Program-made: the position numbers and the translations under genes | Shown here: piece by piece, positions 60,208 to 64,000 of the stretch | Numbering within the stretch: the stretch's first letter is position 1 | Layout: each line of letters opens with the position of its first letter | Notes under the pieces: model-generated | The model's input: only the letters and a program-made list of their open reading frames with translations | The model's database searches: none | What the model was told of the DNA's origin: nothing | NCBI RefSeq assembly: GCF_026625705.1 | Contig: NZ_CP113059.1 | Span: forward strand, 4,030,001 to 4,094,000 | Reading direction: 5' to 3' | Source of the DNA: Pedobacter sp. SL55 | GTDB taxonomy: Bacteria; Bacteroidota; Bacteroidia; Sphingobacteriales; Sphingobacteriaceae | Length of the DNA: 64,000 nt

Positions 60208-61131
60208 CTATTTATCTCTTAATAAAGTAATATAACCTGTTACGCTACTAGACACGCCTTCTCTAGAAACCAATTTGAGTACGTAGAAATAAGTACCTTC
60301 ACTTAAGCCATTGCCATTCCAATCGTTCTGGTAGCCTTGACTTCGGTACACTTCGTTGCCCCACCTATTAAAAATAGAAATGCTGTTCTCTTTATAAAGT
60401 TCAATACCATCTACCTTTAAAACATCATTTTTACCATCGCCATTAGGCGTAATTACGTTAGGTATTTTAATATTTCCGATTATTTTTTTGGTATCGGTAG
60501 AACTATTGTTTTCGGGCACCAAATCTGGTAAAGTGGTATTATTGCTTTGGATATTTGCCGTATTAGTTACCAATCCTTGCATTTTTCCCTGCACTTTAAC
60601 CACTAAAGTTTCTTCCTGCCCTACGGTTAAAGAAGGAATACGCCAAGTAATTAAGCCTTCTTCGTAAACTGCTGCCGTTTTATCTACGGCTATAAATTTC
60701 AAGTTGCTGGGTAACCTATCTGTAACCACAATATTTGTATTATCAGAATTACCGTTATTTCTAGCTGTGATGTAGTATTCGAAGGTTTCGTTAGGGCCTA
60801 CATGCCTTGCTTCCGATTTTTTTATTACCTGCAGATCAGAAGTCATTAAAACCACCGAGAAAACATCTGATAAATCGGAAGCACAATCTCCTTGATTGAT
60901 TGCCAAAACCTGATAGTTACCCGCTGCAGTTACCGTTAAGGTAGACCGGGTTTGATTGGCCATAGCACGGCCATCCCTATACCATTGGTAAGTATAATTG
61001 CCATTCGGATTATTTACGCCTAGTGTTACTGGCGTACCATAAGGCACTTTTACCACAGTAGGTTCTTGCGCTTTTACAAGAGCAACCTGTAAAAGAAACG
61101 CAACTATAGCTATAAGCCTACGTATAACCAT
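60208..61131 (-). CDS. Secreted protein with DUF11 and C-terminal T9SS type B sorting domain
   Basis: The 307-residue protein has a signal peptide (MVIRRLIAIVAFLLQVALVK). Ig-like (VTLGVNNPNGNYTYQWYRDG) and DUF11-type (NIVVTDRLPSNLKFIAVDKT) domains follow. The C-terminal CHU_C sorting region is IPNVITPNGDGKNDVLKVDG, then IFNRWGNEVYRSQGYQNDWN and LSEGTYFYVLKLV. That region directs export through the type IX system, with cell-surface anchoring. It is one of several such proteins in the operon. Role inferred only as surface attachment. Confidence 0.9.
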   Translation of the reverse strand: MVIRRLIAIVAFLLQVALVKAQEPTVVKVPYGTPVTLGVNNPNGNYTYQWYRDGRAMANQTRSTLTVTAAGNYQVLAINQGDCASDLSDVFSVVLMTSDLQVIKKSEARHVGPNETFEYYITARNNGNSDNTNIVVTDRLPSNLKFIAVDKTAAVYEEGLITWRIPSLTVGQEETLVVKVQGKMQGLVTNTANIQSNNTTLPDLVPENNSSTDTKKIIGNIKIPNVITPNGDGKNDVLKVDGIELYKENSISIFNRWGNEVYRSQGYQNDWNGNGLSEGTYFYVLKLVSREGVSSSVTGYITLLRDK

Positions 61132-61158
61132 TCTTTAGGTAAATCCTAAATACTACTG

Positions 61159-61911
61159 CTAGTTAGCCAATACGATGGTTGGTTTTCCAGGTTTAGGCGT
61201 AACGGTAATGGTTTGGGTAGTAGTGGTAGCAACTTCACAACCATCGGTTGGCCTTAGCGTACCCGTATTACCAGCTAACAAGGTATAAACCACCGCTGCA
61301 TTAAATACGTAGGTACCTGCATCAGTAGTGCTCAGCGTAAACGTTGTTGTTGCTGCATTACCGCCACCCACTGTACCAATAGAAGTAATTGGATTAACCA
61401 CGGTACCATTATGAGTTGCCGACCAAGTGTAAGTATAACCCACACCATCTGGCAGAGGCACAGCTGGTGTAGTAGTTGCCGTAATTACAGAACTTAGGTT
61501 AGTACCGCTGGCATCGCCGCAATAGGTGGGATTGGTAGGTGCGCTTAGTGCAATCGTTTTACTTGGTAATTTATATACGGTAAACGGATTAGACAATGGC
61601 CCCATACATAAATCCTTGGACTCTATAGAAGAAGTATAGTTGTGCAAGCCCACCGCTAAATTTGCAGGTACAGTAATATCTGTAGAGCCCGCTGTGCCAT
61701 TGTAAGTTAAAGGTGTACCATAAGGGTTGCCATCTACAAACCAGTGTACTTTATCGCCAACGGCTAAACCGGCTTCTTGCGGGGTGCGGAGCTTGGCTGT
61801 ACCGGCATCGCAAAGATAAAGATGGTAATACGTTTGTGCATAGCTAGAAAAAGTTATGCCTAAAAGGAAAAACAAGGTAGCTAACGCTGTGCGGGTAATT
61901 GTTCTTTTCAT
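61159..61911 (-). CDS. Secreted Ig-like protein, unknown role
   Basis: The 250-residue protein has a signal peptide (MKRTITRTALATLFFLLGIT, ending SSYAQ). The mature part looks like surface-domain sequence (VHWFVDGNPYGTPLTYNGTA, YTYTWSATHNGTVVNPITSI, TTQTITVTPKPGKPTIVLAN). It ends abruptly after Ala-Asn without a CHU_C domain. It is in line with the PorP operon, 27 bp before the sorting-domain gene. It may be a truncated adhesin or a real short subunit. Confidence 0.7.
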   Translation of the reverse strand: MKRTITRTALATLFFLLGITFSSYAQTYYHLYLCDAGTAKLRTPQEAGLAVGDKVHWFVDGNPYGTPLTYNGTAGSTDITVPANLAVGLHNYTSSIESKDLCMGPLSNPFTVYKLPSKTIALSAPTNPTYCGDASGTNLSSVITATTTPAVPLPDGVGYTYTWSATHNGTVVNPITSIGTVGGGNAATTTFTLSTTDAGTYVFNAAVVYTLLAGNTGTLRPTDGCEVATTTTQTITVTPKPGKPTIVLAN

Positions 61912-61944
61912 TTTTGGTGGTTTTAAGGATTTCGTAATTTTTAG

Positions 61945-64000
61945 TTATTGAATGAGTTCTATATTCGCTTTTACTGGATAGGGCGTAATCATGATTTGGA
62001 AAGGCAGCTCTTGACTTACATCTCCTGCCGCATTTTTTACTTTTAGCACACCATTATAGGTACCCATGCCAATATTGGCGGGCACTGAAATAGTGATATT
62101 GGCACTGCTTGCTGGCGCTACAATTATTGGCAAGGCGGCATCACTTACGTTAGCTAAACCTGCCGCAAGTGCGGCCCCATCCCAAATGATACTGTAAACC
62201 GTTGGATTTACCCTAGGGTTAGCAAAAGGCAAAGCAATATTTACTTCGCCTACGCAAACTGGATGAGTGGGCGATAAGGTTACCAACGGAGGTTCTCTTA
62301 CTACATAAGGCTCGCTGTATTTGCAACCATTGGCATCAGTTACAGTAAGTGTGTATTGGCCCGGCAGTAGGTTACCAATATTTTGACTAGTAACCACGCT
62401 ACCATCGGGATAAAGCCAGCTATAGGTATGTGCACCCACCCCACCGCTAGAAACCACAGTGATAGCTCCGTTATTAGCACCATAAACAGTGATATGACTA
62501 ATGGTTTCCGTTAAATCTAATAGCGGTTTGGGCTGGTTAATGGTTAATGCACCAATACGATAGGCACCCAGCGGATCGGTTACCCTAAACTGAATAGTAA
62601 TTACGCCAAAAAAACGTTCTACAGGTACAAAAAGAAATGCGCCATTTGGGTTAAGGGTAAAAGTTCCTTTACTGGTATCGTAAGTTCCTTCTAGCGTATA
62701 TACTAAAGTAGCAGGTGTGTGTGCCGCATCAGGGTCGGTTGCGGTGAGCGTTCCTTGCGCTTTTACGTCACATTCTATCACATCTATTTCAAAATCGTTA
62801 GGCAGGGGCTTGGCATTGATATGAACATCTTCTCCAGTTGAAGTGGGTAAATCTCCATTGTAATTATTGCCATGCACATCGCCGGCGTTACCGGTTTCGT
62901 ACGCCGTGTTACTGCCAGCAAAGGCATTATTTTTTGCCGTTACCCTTCTGTTTGGATTAGCAGAAGTTCGGGTTGGGTCTAGATAGGTGGCTTGTGCACT
63001 GGCATGATGCATACCCTCAGCTACGTTATTAGCTATATCTACATTGATGGTAAAAACCACCTGCCCGCCTGGAGCAATGTTATAAGCATTGGCTAAATTG
63101 GTAGAACCAATGTAGTATACGCCGCCAACCAAGTTAAACGTTGGATTAGTTGCCCCCGTAGCACCTACCATACTAGCAGTGATAGAAGTTAAGGTAAAAC
63201 CAGCAGGCAATTTAAGTTCGGCCTGTACACCACCAGCATTACCACCCGTAGTAGCGTTGCTTAAAGTAAAAGTGTAAATAGCTGTAGTGCCTGCATTTCT
63301 ACTTCCGGGTATACCCGGATTAGCTTCGGTTAAAACAGCCGTTAGTTCTGGATAGCAGATTTGGCCGCCACCCTGTAAATAGGTTGGCAAATCGGTATTG
63401 GCAAATGGACTACGTAGGCCATCCCTTCCATCAGAAGCTCCATGCGCTATCCCATTGCCATCATTTGCCTTTCCAGAAGCCCCTCTGGTTACGGTAGCAT
63501 TTACCACTGCACCTGGTACATTGTAGTAGACTACACCACCACCGCCACCACCTCCGGGCCCATGCTCATTGTTATTATCATTTACGGTATTACCGCCCCT
63601 ACCGCCATTGGCCTGTACTGTTAAAGTAGCACCAGCGCTATTAGCTAAAGATCTGATAAAAATAGTACCACCAGCACCACCGCCACCAGCACCATCGGGT
63701 GCTCCGGCGTATTCGCCACGCTCGCCATTACCTCCGTTAGCTACAATTACACCGTTACCTACAATTTTTTCTACGTTTACTAAAATGATACCGCCGCCTA
63801 CACCGCCTTTAACCCCTGTAGAAGCATTATTAGCATCGCCACCGCCGCCGCCGCCGCCCATAATTAGCCTAGTTAAATCTAAGGCAAAATTAATTCCGGG
63901 CCTGCCACCATTAGGATCGGTACTGCCACCACCGCCCTGCCAGCCTAGTCCACCAACGCCGCCCTGCCCACCGTTACCGCCACCGCCACCGCCAGCATTA
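61945..64000 (-). CDS. Large Gly-rich adhesin-like protein with SprB repeat, 5' end beyond window
   Basis: The frame is open to the window edge, so the N-terminus is missing. Near the edge the protein is a poly-Gly region (QGGGG, MGGGGGGGD and repeats of GGxGGxGG). It then has a DUF11-like part (FTLSNATTGGNAGGVQAELK), a cadherin-like part (LTATDPDAAHTPATLVYTLE, FRVTDPLGAY) and an SprB-type repeat (SWLYPDGSVVTSQNIGN, then LLPGQYTLTVTDANGCKYSE). The C-terminus ends PYPVKANIELIQ with no CHU_C domain. An internal ATG at 63861 is not a natural start because the upstream frame remains open and Gly-rich. Surface adhesin expected. Confidence 0.8.
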   Translation of the reverse strand, partial: NAGGGGGGNGGQGGVGGLGWQGGGGSTDPNGGRPGINFALDLTRLIMGGGGGGGDANNASTGVKGGVGGGIILVNVEKIVGNGVIVANGGNGERGEYAGAPDGAGGGGAGGTIFIRSLANSAGATLTVQANGGRGGNTVNDNNNEHGPGGGGGGGVVYYNVPGAVVNATVTRGASGKANDGNGIAHGASDGRDGLRSPFANTDLPTYLQGGGQICYPELTAVLTEANPGIPGSRNAGTTAIYTFTLSNATTGGNAGGVQAELKLPAGFTLTSITASMVGATGATNPTFNLVGGVYYIGSTNLANAYNIAPGGQVVFTINVDIANNVAEGMHHASAQATYLDPTRTSANPNRRVTAKNNAFAGSNTAYETGNAGDVHGNNYNGDLPTSTGEDVHINAKPLPNDFEIDVIECDVKAQGTLTATDPDAAHTPATLVYTLEGTYDTSKGTFTLNPNGAFLFVPVERFFGVITIQFRVTDPLGAYRIGALTINQPKPLLDLTETISHITVYGANNGAITVVSSGGVGAHTYSWLYPDGSVVTSQNIGNLLPGQYTLTVTDANGCKYSEPYVVREPPLVTLSPTHPVCVGEVNIALPFANPRVNPTVYSIIWDGAALAAGLANVSDAALPIIVAPASSANITISVPANIGMGTYNGVLKVKNAAGDVSQELPFQIMITPYPVKANIELIQ

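Noticed and set aside
1..64000. tRNA or rRNA genes
   Set aside because: No cloverleaf-like or rRNA-like stretches were recognised by eye; a covariance search would settle it.

Overview
The window looks like a chromosomal stretch of a Bacteroidota bacterium of the family Sphingobacteriaceae, close to Pedobacter. The DNA is AT-rich and purine-ending start regions lack Shine-Dalgarno sequences. Bacteroidota-type -7 boxes (TAnnTTTG) recur just upstream of start codons. A type IX secretion / gliding-type locus (PorP/SprF, a CHU_C-type sorting domain, SprB repeats) closes the window. Many SPII lipoproteins start with short Lys-rich leaders ending in a Cys. No rRNA or tRNA gene was found.

Layout. 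1-7.5 kb: the 5' end of clpC (apparently frameshifted), a repeat-rich gap, a Uma2-family nuclease-like gene, an M13 peptidase, a YjbR/MmcQ protein, then a plus-strand run mnmD - AI-2E-type permease - small membrane protein - mazG. 7.5-8.7 kb: a complete IS3-family element with terminal inverted repeats, a 4-bp target duplication and a textbook -1 frameshift heptamer, inserted at the foot of a palindromic repeat just after mazG. 8.8-18.6 kb: housekeeping genes (S4 protein, dapD, tsaC-like, CCA-adding enzyme, miaA, rplU-rpmA), an antitoxin/PIN toxin pair and a flavin-dependent oxidoreductase. 18.8-21.3 kb: an unrecognised lipoprotein plus an outer-membrane-barrel-like protein. 21.7-32.2 kb (minus strand): polyprenyl synthase, a carboxypeptidase-regulatory-like protein, RNase R (split by one extra base), a propeller lipoprotein, a two-ATPase ABC protein, a PolB-type exonuclease and arginine decarboxylase. 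32.2-33.0 kb: a gene-free, G-poor, A-rich gap. 33.0-39.8 kb: two convergent overlapping histidine kinases (one with a degenerate ATPase domain), asnS, an OmpR-type regulator with a frameshifted kinase, and an HPF/RaiA-like protein. 40.0-46.5 kb: a CzcCBA/CusCBA-type efflux operon (outer-membrane component broken by two one-base losses) followed by a Cys-containing DUF6370-like protein. 46.5-51.6 kb: pdxJ, an EamA permease with a TTG start, a lipoprotein, a repeat-rich gap, gltA and a DUF3347 lipoprotein. 51.7-57.2 kb (minus): a barrel protein, a candidate restriction-modification pair, a second miaA, a protein resembling the C-terminal part of phage homing-type nucleases, and a glycine-zipper lipoprotein. 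57.5-58.9 kb: a beta-CASP metallo-hydrolase. 59.2-64.0 kb (minus): PorP plus three secreted adhesin-like proteins, the last running off the window.

Two themes stand out. First, intergenic DNA is colonised by several families of hairpin-forming and purine-rich repeats, some placed exactly at stop codons. Second, five single-base indels break four otherwise well-conserved genes (clpC, rnr, a histidine kinase, and the tolC-like gene twice). That pattern is as compatible with assembly error as with true decay, and raw reads should settle it before any biology is inferred.
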